From contig NZ_JAAKZV010000005.1 of NCBI RefSeq assembly GCF_011044975.1, positions 37,037 to 101,036 on the forward strand: a DNA stretch of 64,000 nucleotides, given 5' to 3'. The notes beneath the pieces are model-generated. The model worked only from the letters and a program-made list of their open reading frames with translations. It did no database searches and had not been told where the DNA came from. The translations under genes were made by a program, and so were the position numbers. The DNA comes from Streptomyces coryli. Its GTDB lineage: Bacteria > Actinomycetota > Actinomycetes > Streptomycetales > Streptomycetaceae. Shown piece after piece: positions 16,692 through 25,137 of the stretch (position 1 is the stretch's first letter; every line of letters begins with the position of its first letter).

Positions 16692-17845
16692 CGTCGCGCC
16701 GTCACCGTCGACTCCACCGCGAAGAGCTCCTCCTCGACGTGGTCGAGGGCCAGCCGCAGCGCGCCTGTCGCGATTGCCGCCTCGCCCAGGAGGGAGAGCT
16801 TCACCTGTGGTGGGCGCAGGCAGTAGCGGGCCAGTTCGGTGCGCAGCGGGTCGAGGACGCCGTCCAGGCCCGCCGCCCAGCCGCCGACCACCACGCGCTG
16901 CGGGTCCAGGGCCAGGACCAGCGCGGCGACGTCGTGGACGAGGCGCTGGATGAAGCGCTGCACCGCGTCCCGCGCCTTCGCGTCGCCGCCCCGCGCCAGC
17001 GCGAACACCCGCGCCACCGCGGCCTCGTCGAGCTTGTGCAGCGGCTCGCCGGTGGTCGACAGCAGCTTCTCCGGGAGCGCCTCCCGGCCCAGCAGGTGCA
17101 GCGCCCCGATCTCGCCGGCGGCCCCGCCGTAACCGCGGTGCAGCCGGCCGCCGATCAGCGACCCGGCGCCGGGGCTCAGCCCGGCCAGGACGAACACGAG
17201 GTCGTCACAGTCGCGGGCGGCGCCCTTCCAGTGCTCGGCCACGGCGGCCGCGTTGGCGTCGTTCTCCACCAGCACCGGGCAGCGGAAGGAGCGGCGCAGG
17301 CGGTCGCCGAGCTTGAGCCCGGTCCAGCCGGGCAGCGCCGTGCCCAGGCGCACCGTGCCGTCGGCCTCGATGATCCCGGGGCTGCCGACGCCGACCGCGC
17401 GGAGCGCGTCGCGGGGCACGCCCGAATGCCGCAGCACCTCGCCGACGACCGCACGGGTGCGCTCGAGACGCTCCTCGGCCGGGGCCTCCTCGTCGACTTC
17501 GCGCGCGGCCGAGCCGACCATGCGGCCCTCGAGGTCCGACAGCAGTCCGGCGACCCGGTGCGGGCCGATCTCGATGCCGAGCAGATACCCGGACTCGGCG
17601 CGGAAGCGGAACCGCCGCGCGGGCCGCCCCTGCTTGCGCTCGGATCCGGCGTCAGCGGCCGCGGGCCCGACCACACCCGTGTCGACGAGCCCCTCGATGA
17701 CGCCCTCAAGCGTCGGCCGCGACAGCCCGGTGACGCCGACGAGTTCGGTCAGCGTGGCCGCGTCCACCCCGCGCAGCGCGTGCAGCACCACGGCGGAGTT
17801 GATGCGCCGCAGCAGGGACGGATCCCCACCCGTGAGCTGCGCCAA
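16688..17845 (-). CDS. ROK family transcriptional regulator lacking the zinc motif
   Basis: A 385-residue NagC/XylR-type protein: an N-terminal winged helix (about 13-65, with LTELVGVTGLSRPTLEGVIEG) and a ROK sugar-kinase fold (about 85-380) with LGIEIGPHRVAGLLSDLEG and GVGSPGIIEADG. The usual ROK cysteine-rich zinc motif (CxCGxxGC) after EIGALHL is absent. It probably represses a sugar-use operon elsewhere, since no transporter or sugar enzyme is adjacent. The start is a TTG at 17845, supported by GGGAGG upstream. Confidence 0.87.
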   Translation of the reverse strand: MAQLTGGDPSLLRRINSAVVLHALRGVDAATLTELVGVTGLSRPTLEGVIEGLVDTGVVGPAAADAGSERKQGRPARRFRFRAESGYLLGIEIGPHRVAGLLSDLEGRMVGSAAREVDEEAPAEERLERTRAVVGEVLRHSGVPRDALRAVGVGSPGIIEADGTVRLGTALPGWTGLKLGDRLRRSFRCPVLVENDANAAAVAEHWKGAARDCDDLVFVLAGLSPGAGSLIGGRLHRGYGGAAGEIGALHLLGREALPEKLLSTTGEPLHKLDEAAVARVFALARGGDAKARDAVQRFIQRLVHDVAALVLALDPQRVVVGGWAAGLDGVLDPLRTELARYCLRPPQVKLSLLGEAAIATGALRLALDHVEEELFAVESTVTARR

Positions 17846-17889
17846 CGCCCGCCTCCCTCACGAATCATGTACGCCCGGGATGGTAACCG

Positions 17890-18549
17890 CTATTCGCCGG
17901 ACCCGGGAGCGACGAAGCCCGACTCGTACGCCGCGATCACCGCCTGCGTGCGGTCCCGCGCGCCCAGCTTCGCCAGGACGGCGCTGACATGGGTCTTCAC
18001 GGTCTCGGTGCCGAGGTGAAGGCGCGCGGCGATCTCGGCGTTGGTGAGCCCTCGGGCGATCAGCCGCAGCACCTCGCCCTCGCGTTCGGTGAGCGCCGCC
18101 TTGTCGAAGGACTGCCGGGCCTGCTCGTTGCCGTGCGCGGCGGCCAGATTCCGTAGCGCCGCCGGGAAGAGCAGCGACTCGCCCTCGGCGACCAGCCGCA
18201 CCGCGTGCACGATCTCCGCGGGCCGGGCCCGCTTCAGCAGGAATCCGTCGGCACCGGCGCGCAGCGCCCCGTAGACGTACTCGTCCTCCTCGAACGTCGT
18301 CACCACGAGGATCTTCGGCGGCTCCGGAACGGTGCGCAGCACCGCCCGCGTCGCCTCGATGCCGTCCATCAGCGGCATCCGCACATCCATCGCGACGACA
18401 TCCGGCCGCAGCTGCCGTACGAGCGGAATCACCGCCGCCCCATCCGCCGCCTCGCCCACGACCTCAATGTCCGGCTGCGCCTCCAGAATCGCGCGCAGCC
18501 CGGCGCGCACAAGCGCGTCGTCGTCGACGAGCAGGACGGTGATCGGCAC
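17890..18549 (-). CDS. NarL/FixJ family response regulator
   Basis: A 219-residue regulator with a receiver domain (phospho-acceptor D55 in VVAMDVRMP; acidic pair D10/D11) and a C-terminal LuxR helix-turn-helix (about 152-210, LTEREGEVLRLIARGLTNAEIA). It is the partner of the histidine kinase gene just upstream on the same strand. The GTG at 18549 lacks a visible Shine-Dalgarno sequence and lies 10 bases after a 17-bp hairpin, so its translation may be tied to that of the kinase. Confidence 0.93.
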   Translation of the reverse strand: MPITVLLVDDDALVRAGLRAILEAQPDIEVVGEAADGAAVIPLVRQLRPDVVAMDVRMPLMDGIEATRAVLRTVPEPPKILVVTTFEEDEYVYGALRAGADGFLLKRARPAEIVHAVRLVAEGESLLFPAALRNLAAAHGNEQARQSFDKAALTEREGEVLRLIARGLTNAEIAARLHLGTETVKTHVSAVLAKLGARDRTQAVIAAYESGFVAPGSGE

Positions 18550-18559
18550 GCGATCACTG

Positions 18560-18608
18560 TAGCCGGGTGAGTCCGAACCCCCGCCGTCGGCTCGGACTCA
18601 CCCGGCTA
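18560..18608. promoter_or_regulatory. 17-bp perfect hairpin between kinase and response regulator genes
   Basis: TAGCCGGGTGAGTCCGA (18560-18576) pairs perfectly with 18592-18608 around a 15-base loop. One arm contains the kinase stop codon, so ribosomes finishing the kinase would open the stem. There is no T run, so an ordinary terminator is unlikely; attenuation, mRNA processing or coupling control is possible. Confidence 0.65.
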
Positions 18609-19812
18609 TCGGCAGCTCCACCCGCACCCGCCACTCGCCGTCACACGGCCCGCACTCCGCCGCGCCGCCGAGCAGCTCGGCCCGCTCCCGGATCCCGCGC
18701 AGCCCGGATCCGCCGGTGCCCGCCGCCGACTCCGCGGGCAGCTTGCTGCGCACCTCCAGCTCCAGCCGCCCGCCCCCCGCGGCGATCCGGACCGTGGTCG
18801 GCACCGGACCGGCATGCCGCAGCACATTGGTCAGGCACTCCTGCAGCATCCGATAGCCCTCCCGCGATACGGGCCCGGGAACGGCGTCGAGGTCCCCGCT
18901 GATGTCCGTACGGACCTCGGCCCCCGCTCCGCGCGCCGACTCGACCAGCCGCCCGGCGTCCGCGAGCGTCGGCCGCCGGCTGACCGGGGCGGCGTCCTCG
19001 CGCAGCACCTTCAGCACTCGGTCGAGGTCGTTCAGCGCCTCCCGCCCGGTGTCCTCGATCGCCGCCAGGGCCCGCTCGGTGAACTCCGGCGACCCCGCCG
19101 CCCGCGCCGCGCCCGCCTGCACGACCGCGACCGTGAGGGCGTGCCCGATGGTGTCGTGCAGCTCGCGCGCCAGCCGGTTGTGCTCCAGCAGCCGCTCGGT
19201 GCGCTCCTCCAGCTTGGCCAGCCGCTCCGCGGGGGAGGGGCCGAGCAGCTTCGGGGCCAGCGCGGCCATGGCGGCACCGGAGGCCCACAAGGCGGCGTAC
19301 ACCAGGACCGCGGCGACGGGGGCGAGCAGGCGATACCACCACTGCCAGTGCTCATGGAGCCCCAGCGGCTCCGCCGTCAGCCCGTCCCACACCGACGGCA
19401 CGAGCATCCCGACCACGCCCGCGGCCCCGTTGACCGTCACCGTGACGGTCACGAAGCCCAGCCACAGCCGCGTCACCAGCCAGCCGAAGACCCGCACCTT
19501 GTCGCCCCAGGACTGCGACGGCGACCTCGCGATGTCCGGGTGCGGCCGGTCACCGGGATAGAGCAGCAGGTCCACCTGCACCGACTCGGCGGTGCGCATG
19601 GCCGGGATCAGCGCCGCCACCGCCAGCAGCGGCACCGGCGTGACGAGCATCAGCGCGAAGTGCGCCAGGCTGGTGTCATTGCCGAGCCCCGGCGAGACCA
19701 TCGCGACCACCACGGCGAGGACCGCACCGATGAACAGGTGCAGCCACCGCGTATAGGTCACTGCCCGCAGAGCGGGTCGCAGCGGCCGGGGCAAGGAGAT
19801 CACGCGATCCAT
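18598..19812 (-). CDS. Sensor histidine kinase (HisKA_3 type)
   Basis: A 404-residue membrane kinase. Four hydrophobic helices lie in residues about 22-70 and 110-190, followed by a short coiled coil, the dimerisation/phospho-acceptor helix with H219 in LARELHDTIGHAL, and a HATPase_c domain (ECLTNVLRHAG as the N box, GSGLRGIRERAELLGG as the G box). It pairs with the NarL regulator downstream and is divergent from an ABC exporter. This layout is typical of Streptomyces systems that respond to cell-envelope or antibiotic stress. The ATG at 19812 (MDRVISLPRP) is chosen over a start 47 codons upstream that would overlap the divergent promoter. Confidence 0.92.
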   Translation of the reverse strand: MDRVISLPRPLRPALRAVTYTRWLHLFIGAVLAVVVAMVSPGLGNDTSLAHFALMLVTPVPLLAVAALIPAMRTAESVQVDLLLYPGDRPHPDIARSPSQSWGDKVRVFGWLVTRLWLGFVTVTVTVNGAAGVVGMLVPSVWDGLTAEPLGLHEHWQWWYRLLAPVAAVLVYAALWASGAAMAALAPKLLGPSPAERLAKLEERTERLLEHNRLARELHDTIGHALTVAVVQAGAARAAGSPEFTERALAAIEDTGREALNDLDRVLKVLREDAAPVSRRPTLADAGRLVESARGAGAEVRTDISGDLDAVPGPVSREGYRMLQECLTNVLRHAGPVPTTVRIAAGGGRLELEVRSKLPAESAAGTGGSGLRGIRERAELLGGAAECGPCDGEWRVRVELPIAG

Positions 19813-19912
19813 CGTGCCAGCACCCCCGCAGCCGCGAATCCCCCGCGTGGGGGACCCGGAACCCGCCACCGGGGGAGGCCCCTGACCTGCGTGAACCGGA
19901 ATCGTGGCGGCC

Positions 19913-20842
19913 ATGACAGCAGCCACAGCCATCGAAGTGCGCGACCTGACCAAGGTCTACGGAAAGGTGCGCGCCGTCGACAGCGTCACCTTCACCGTCG
20001 AGCCCGGCCGGGTCACCGGCTTCCTCGGCCCCAACGGCGCCGGCAAGTCCACCACCATGCGCCTCGTCCTCGGCCTCGACCGCCCCACCTCCGGCACGGC
20101 GACCATCGGCGGCCGCCCGTACGCCACCCTCACCGAGCCGCTCCGCCAGGTCGGCGCGCTCCTCGACGCCGGCGCCGCCCACGGCTCCCGCACCGCCCGC
20201 GGCCACCTCGCGGCCCTCGCCGCCAGCAACCGCATCCCGGACCGCCGGGTGGCCGAGGTGCTGGAGATGACCGGCATCGCCAAGGCGGCCGACCGCCGGG
20301 TCAAGACGTTCTCCCTCGGCATGCGCCAGCGCCTGGGCATCGCGGCCGCCCTCCTCGGCGACCCGCCGGTGCTGATGCTCGACGAGCCGTCGAACGGCCT
20401 CGACCCCGAGGGCATCATCTGGATCCGCGAGCTGCTGCGCCAGCTGGCGGGGGAGGGCCGCACGGTCCTGGTCTCCAGCCATCTCATGGGCGAGACGGCG
20501 GCATTCGCCGAGCACCTGATCGTCCTGGGCCGGGGCCAGGTGCTGGCGGATACCCCCATGAAGGACTTCATCGCCTCGCGCGTACGGCCGCGGGTGCGCG
20601 TGCGCACCAGCGAGGACGAGCGCCTGCGCGCGCTGCTCAAGGAGCACGGCTACGACCCCGTCCGCTCCGACGACGGCCGCTGGCACGTCGACGACGCCGA
20701 GGTGGACGCCATTGGCCCGCTGGCGGCCCGCGCTGGTATCCCGATTCTCGAACTCGCCGCCGAGGAGGCCACCCTCGAGCAGGCCTATCTCGATCTGACC
20801 GCATCCGCCACGGAGTTCACCGCCGTCCCCCAGGAGGCCTGA
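19913..20842 (+). CDS. ABC transporter ATP-binding protein
   Basis: A 309-residue ATPase of the CcmA/NatA-like drug-export group. Walker A is GPNGAGKST near residue 40, the signature is FSLGMRQRLGIAAAL, and Walker B is VLMLDEPSNGLDPEG. The C-terminal 80 residues are the extension seen in antibiotic exporters. It works with the permease encoded four bases downstream and, I infer, is switched on by the divergent two-component system. A GTG three codons upstream (19904) is an alternative start. Confidence 0.93.
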   Translation: MTAATAIEVRDLTKVYGKVRAVDSVTFTVEPGRVTGFLGPNGAGKSTTMRLVLGLDRPTSGTATIGGRPYATLTEPLRQVGALLDAGAAHGSRTARGHLAALAASNRIPDRRVAEVLEMTGIAKAADRRVKTFSLGMRQRLGIAAALLGDPPVLMLDEPSNGLDPEGIIWIRELLRQLAGEGRTVLVSSHLMGETAAFAEHLIVLGRGQVLADTPMKDFIASRVRPRVRVRTSEDERLRALLKEHGYDPVRSDDGRWHVDDAEVDAIGPLAARAGIPILELAAEEATLEQAYLDLTASATEFTAVPQEA

Positions 20843-20846
20843 GAAG

Positions 20847-21584
20847 ATGCCCGCCACCGCCGTACTCCGCTCCGAGTGGATCAAAATCAAGACCCTGCGC
20901 GGCACCGTGTGGTCGCTCGCCGCCGTGCTGCTGCTGACGGTCGGCTTCAGCGCCTTCGCCAACGGGGCGTTCGGTGAGGCCGAATCGGACAACGGGGACT
21001 TCGACCCGCTGTTCTCGGTCTTCATCGGCATGAGCCCCGGCCAGATCGCGGCCATCGCCTTCGGCACCCTGGCACTGTCGTCCGAGTACGTGTCCGGCGG
21101 CATCCGCGCGTCCCTCGCGGCGGTGCCGCGCCGCGGCGCCTTCTACGCCGCGAAGCTGGCGAACGTCGCCGGACTCGCCTTCGCCATCGGCCTGCTGACC
21201 ACCTTCGGCTCCTTCTTCCTGAGCGGCGCCCTGCTCGGCGAGAAGGCCCTGTCCATCGGCGACGACGGCGCCCTGCGCGCGTGCGTCGGCGGCGCCGCCT
21301 ACCTGGCCCTGATGGCGGTCTTCGCCACCGGCCTCACCGCCGTGCTGCGCAGCGGGATGGCGGTCCTGAGCATCCTCATCCCGTTCATCCTCGTGGTGTC
21401 CTTCGTCATCGGTACGGGCGCGGCCGGCGTCGCGGACTATCTGCCGGACCGTGCCGGGCAGCAGATCATCTACGCCGACCCGCCGGCCTCCCTCAACCCG
21501 TGGGCGGGCCTGGCGGTCACCGCCGCCTGGGCCGCGGCCGCGGCGCTCGCCGGCTGGTGGTCGCTGCGCCGCCGGGACGCCTGA
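20847..21584 (+). CDS. ABC-2 type transporter permease
   Basis: A 245-residue integral membrane protein with about six hydrophobic helices (for example TVWSLAAVLLLTVGFSAFANG and MAVLSILIPFILVVSFVIGTG) and the LRSEWIKIKTLRGTVWS opening typical of actinomycete ABC-2 permeases. It forms the membrane channel for the ATPase just upstream. The short 4-base gap implies co-translation. Confidence 0.9.
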   Translation: MPATAVLRSEWIKIKTLRGTVWSLAAVLLLTVGFSAFANGAFGEAESDNGDFDPLFSVFIGMSPGQIAAIAFGTLALSSEYVSGGIRASLAAVPRRGAFYAAKLANVAGLAFAIGLLTTFGSFFLSGALLGEKALSIGDDGALRACVGGAAYLALMAVFATGLTAVLRSGMAVLSILIPFILVVSFVIGTGAAGVADYLPDRAGQQIIYADPPASLNPWAGLAVTAAWAAAAALAGWWSLRRRDA

Positions 21585-21675
21585 ACGCCGCTGAACTGGC
21601 CTGACGTCGCGGCGAATGCACCGGTTCGCACTCTTGATCGCTTGTCTCACACTGTGAATACTGCAGCGCACGCGA

Positions 21676-21693
21676 ATTTTGGAATCCCAAAAT
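21676..21693. promoter_or_regulatory. AT-rich inverted repeat upstream of the subtilisin gene
   Basis: ATTTTGG (21676-21682) and CCAAAAT (21687-21693) form a perfect 7-bp inverted repeat with a 4-base centre, 22 bases before the GTG. CTGCAG occurs at 21661-21666 and 21701-21706, flanking the repeat. Its AT-richness stands out locally, so it may be an operator. Confidence 0.45.
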
Positions 21694-21715
21694 CCCTGAT
21701 CTGCAGAGGACTCAC

Positions 21716-24700
21716 GTGCGAAGCCAGGCAGGAAGAGCAGGCATCGCCATAGCGGCCGCAATAGCGGCCGTGGCGACTGCAACGGGCGTCTCCGCACCGG
21801 CCACCGCCGGTTCGGACGCCCCGAAGGCGGCCGAGAAGAAGGCCCCCACCCACCGCGTGCAGCTGATCACCGGTGACATGGCGCAGGTGACGGACGGAAA
21901 GGTCACCGGCTTCGAGCCGGCCCCCGGCCGCGAGAACATCCCGGTGCACACCCGGACCGACGGCGACCACTCCTACGTGGTCCCGCTCGACGCCCAGCGG
22001 CTCGTCTCCAGCGGGAAGTTGGACCGCCGCCTCTTCGACGTCACGGGACTGGCGACCTCCGCGTCCCGCAAGTCGTACAAGAATGGCCTCAAGGTCATCG
22101 TCGGCTATAAGGGCAGCGCCGGCACCGCCCGTAACGAGGTGCGCGCCACCGAAGGCACCAAGGTCCGCCACCGGCTCGAGTCCCTCAACGCCGAGGCCGT
22201 CACCACCAAGCAGGACGACCTCCCGAAGCTCTGGAAGGCGCTGACCCGCGAAGGCGAGAACTCCACTCTCGCCGCCACCGCGGGCATCGACCGCGTCTGG
22301 CTCGACGGCACCGTCAAGGCCCAACTCGACGTCAGCGTCCCGCAGATCGGCGCCGACAAGGCCTGGTCCGCCGGCTACGACGGCAAGGGCGCGAAGGTCG
22401 CCGTCCTCGACACCGGCGTCGACGAGACCCACCCTGACCTGGCGGGCCAGCAGGCCGCGGAGAAGAACTTCTCCTCCTCCGCCGACACCAAGGACCGCCA
22501 GGGCCACGGCACCCACGTCGCCTCCACCATCGCCGGTACGGGCGCCAAGGGCGGCGGCAAGTTCAAGGGCGTCGCGCCCGGCGCCAAGCTCCTCGACGGC
22601 AAGGTGCTGAGCGACGAGGGCAGCGGCAGCGACTCGCAGATCATCGCCGGCATGGAGTGGGCGGTCGGCCAGGGCGCCGACATCGTCAGCATGAGCCTAG
22701 GCGGCACGGACGCGCCCGGCCTCGACCCCATGGAGGTGGCGGTCAACAAGTACGCCGACGAGGGCGTGCTGTTCACCGTCGCCGCCAGCAATGACGGCCC
22801 CGCCCCGGAGACCATCGGCACCCCCGGCTCGGCGGACGGCGCCCTCACGGTCGGCGCCGTCGACGACGCCGACAAGATGGCCGACTTCTCCAGCCGTGGC
22901 CCGCGCCTCGGCGACGGCGCGATCAAGCCGGACGTGACGGCCCCCGGCGTGGACATCACCGCCGCCTCCGCCCCCGGCAACTCCATCGCGCAGGAGGTCG
23001 GCGAGAACCCCGAGGGCTACATGACCATCTCGGGCACCTCGATGGCCACCCCGCACGTCGCGGGCGCGGCCGCCATCCTGAAGCAGCAGCACCCGGAGTG
23101 GAAGGCCGCCGAACTCCGGGGCGTGCTGACCGGCTCCACCAAGGACACCGGCTTCACCGCCTTCGAGCAGGGCTCGGGCCGTATCCAGGTGGACAAGGCC
23201 ATCGCGCAGGGCGTCTACGCCACCCCCACCTCCCTCAGCCTCGGCAAGGCCGCCTGGCCGCATGACGACGACGAGCCGATCAACCGGACCCTGACCTACC
23301 GCAACACCGGCACCGAGCCCGTCACCCTGGACCTGGCCATCGCCGGGAAGGGCCCCGACGGCGCGGCCGCCCCGGAGGGGATGTTCAAGGCCACCCCGGC
23401 TCAGGTCACCGTGCCGGCGGGCGGCACCGCCGAGGCGACCGTCACTGCGGACACCAAGGTCGAGGCGCCCGACGGCAAGTACACCGCTGCCGTCACGGCG
23501 ACGGGCGGCGAGCAGACCGTGCGCACGGCGGTCGCGGTGGAGCGGGAGATCGCCTCGTACGCGGTCTCGCTGAAGCACCTGGGCCGCGACGGGTCGGCCG
23601 CCGGGCAGTTCCAGACCTACGTCACCGGGCTGACCGGTGAGGCGGCGGGCAAGGAGTTCGCCCTCGACGAGTCGAGCGAGTCCACCACGGTGCGGCTGCC
23701 GAAGGGCGACTACACGGTGCACGGCATCGTCATCGCCGACCGCGGCGACGTCACCAAGGGCCTCGACTGGATCGCGCAGCCCCGGCTCACCGTGGACGGC
23801 GACAAGGAGCTGACGCTGGACGCGCGGACGGCCAAGGCGGTCGACATCACCGTCCCGGACGACGAGGCGACGGCGGCCCAGGCCTATGCGGCGTATGAGG
23901 TGGACGGCAAGTCCTACCCGGTGACCTTCGGCTGGCGGCTGGAGACCTACCAGGGCTTCCGCTCTGCCCACCTGGGCCCCGAGATGGCTGACGGCCAGAC
24001 GCTGAACCAGGTGTGGGACGCCGACTTCACCAAGGGCGACGACACCCAGTACTCGCTGATTTACGGCGGTGCGGCCAAGCGCCTCTCGGACGGCTTCACC
24101 AAGCACGTGCAGCGGCGTGAACTGGCCCGGATCGACGCCGGCCTCGGCGCCGCCGCCCCCGGCAAGACCGCCTGGCTGTCGGCCGGCGGTACGACGCCCG
24201 GTCTCAGCGGCTTCACCAGCGGTCAGTTCGTCCCGGCGGAGGCCACGCGGCACCTGTACGTGTCCACCGAGGACAACGCCACGTGGACCACCTTCGCCGA
24301 CCAGATCGGGCCCCCGCTGCCCAACGGCTGGCTGCCCACGGAGGTCTCGTACCAGATCTTCTCCGGGAAGTACGAGGCCGGCCGGACGTACCGGATGGAC
24401 TTCAACACCGGGGTCTTCGGGCCTGTGATCAAGGAGCGGGACGGCATCGTCCGTTCCGGCGACCTGATCTACGCCTTCATGTCCATGTTCGCGGACGGTG
24501 CGGGGCACGAGGGCCGCTCGGAGGGGGTCACGGCGACCACGGCCTTCTACCGCAACGGCGAGAAGATCTCCGAGAGCGACGAGGACCTGAGCGCCACCTC
24601 GTTCGACGCGGTCAAGGAGGACGCCGAGTACACGATCACCACGTCGCAGGTCCGCGACCCGGAGATGTTCCAGGTGGGTACGCGGATCGACGGCAGCTGG

Positions 24701-25036
24701 ACGTTCCGCTCCAAGAGCGGCGACAAGGGGAATCTGGCGGCCTCCACGGTCCGCTTCCATCCGAAGGTCGACCTCGAGAACAAGATCGCCGCCGATGAGG
24801 ACATCCGGATGCCGGTCGAGATCCAGGGCTCCGCAGCCGGCGACAACCTCAAGTCCCTGAAGATCGAAGCAAGCTACGACGGCGCCAAGACCTGGAAGGA
24901 ACTCCGCTACCGCGACGGCAAGGTGCAACTGACCACCCCGGCGGCCGGCAAGTCCGTATCGCTACGGGCCGAGGTCGTGGACAAGCAGGACAACAAGTCC
25001 ACGATCGCCGTGCACGACGCCTTCCTGGGCCGCTGA
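21716..25036 (+). CDS. Secreted S8 family serine peptidase (subtilisin-like)
   Basis: A 1106-residue exported protease. Residues 1-31 are a Sec-type signal peptide (MRSQAGRAGIAIAAAIAAVA, cleavage near ATAG). A propeptide region follows to about 205. The catalytic triad is D232 (VLDTGVD), H264 (GHGTHVAS) and S442 (SGTSMATPHVAG), with the oxyanion N359 (AASND). The C-terminal 600 residues hold beta-sandwich repeats, with no sortase signal or membrane anchor. It should degrade extracellular proteins. The GTG at 21716 follows GAGG. A strong terminator follows the stop. Confidence 0.93.
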   Translation: MRSQAGRAGIAIAAAIAAVATATGVSAPATAGSDAPKAAEKKAPTHRVQLITGDMAQVTDGKVTGFEPAPGRENIPVHTRTDGDHSYVVPLDAQRLVSSGKLDRRLFDVTGLATSASRKSYKNGLKVIVGYKGSAGTARNEVRATEGTKVRHRLESLNAEAVTTKQDDLPKLWKALTREGENSTLAATAGIDRVWLDGTVKAQLDVSVPQIGADKAWSAGYDGKGAKVAVLDTGVDETHPDLAGQQAAEKNFSSSADTKDRQGHGTHVASTIAGTGAKGGGKFKGVAPGAKLLDGKVLSDEGSGSDSQIIAGMEWAVGQGADIVSMSLGGTDAPGLDPMEVAVNKYADEGVLFTVAASNDGPAPETIGTPGSADGALTVGAVDDADKMADFSSRGPRLGDGAIKPDVTAPGVDITAASAPGNSIAQEVGENPEGYMTISGTSMATPHVAGAAAILKQQHPEWKAAELRGVLTGSTKDTGFTAFEQGSGRIQVDKAIAQGVYATPTSLSLGKAAWPHDDDEPINRTLTYRNTGTEPVTLDLAIAGKGPDGAAAPEGMFKATPAQVTVPAGGTAEATVTADTKVEAPDGKYTAAVTATGGEQTVRTAVAVEREIASYAVSLKHLGRDGSAAGQFQTYVTGLTGEAAGKEFALDESSESTTVRLPKGDYTVHGIVIADRGDVTKGLDWIAQPRLTVDGDKELTLDARTAKAVDITVPDDEATAAQAYAAYEVDGKSYPVTFGWRLETYQGFRSAHLGPEMADGQTLNQVWDADFTKGDDTQYSLIYGGAAKRLSDGFTKHVQRRELARIDAGLGAAAPGKTAWLSAGGTTPGLSGFTSGQFVPAEATRHLYVSTEDNATWTTFADQIGPPLPNGWLPTEVSYQIFSGKYEAGRTYRMDFNTGVFGPVIKERDGIVRSGDLIYAFMSMFADGAGHEGRSEGVTATTAFYRNGEKISESDEDLSATSFDAVKEDAEYTITTSQVRDPEMFQVGTRIDGSWTFRSKSGDKGNLAASTVRFHPKVDLENKIAADEDIRMPVEIQGSAAGDNLKSLKIEASYDGAKTWKELRYRDGKVQLTTPAAGKSVSLRAEVVDKQDNKSTIAVHDAFLGR

Positions 25037-25041
25037 ACACG

Positions 25042-25072
25042 AGGGCGCCCGCCTCCCGGAGGCGGGCGCCCT
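25042..25072 (+). terminator. Rho-independent-type terminator after the subtilisin gene
   Basis: AGGGCGCCCGCCTCC (42-56 of this block) is complementary to 25058-25072, giving a very strong GC stem that ends in CTTCT. It starts 5 bases after the TGA of the peptidase gene. Confidence 0.8.
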
Positions 25073-25137
25073 TCTGCCTGTAGCGTCGGAGTCTCCGCCC
25101 CGCAGACCACCTCGGACAGCATCGAGAGGCCCCGTCG

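Noticed and set aside
22697-24928. Long minus-strand frame opposite the subtilisin gene
   Set aside because: Composition is typical of a GC shadow frame and no domain is visible.
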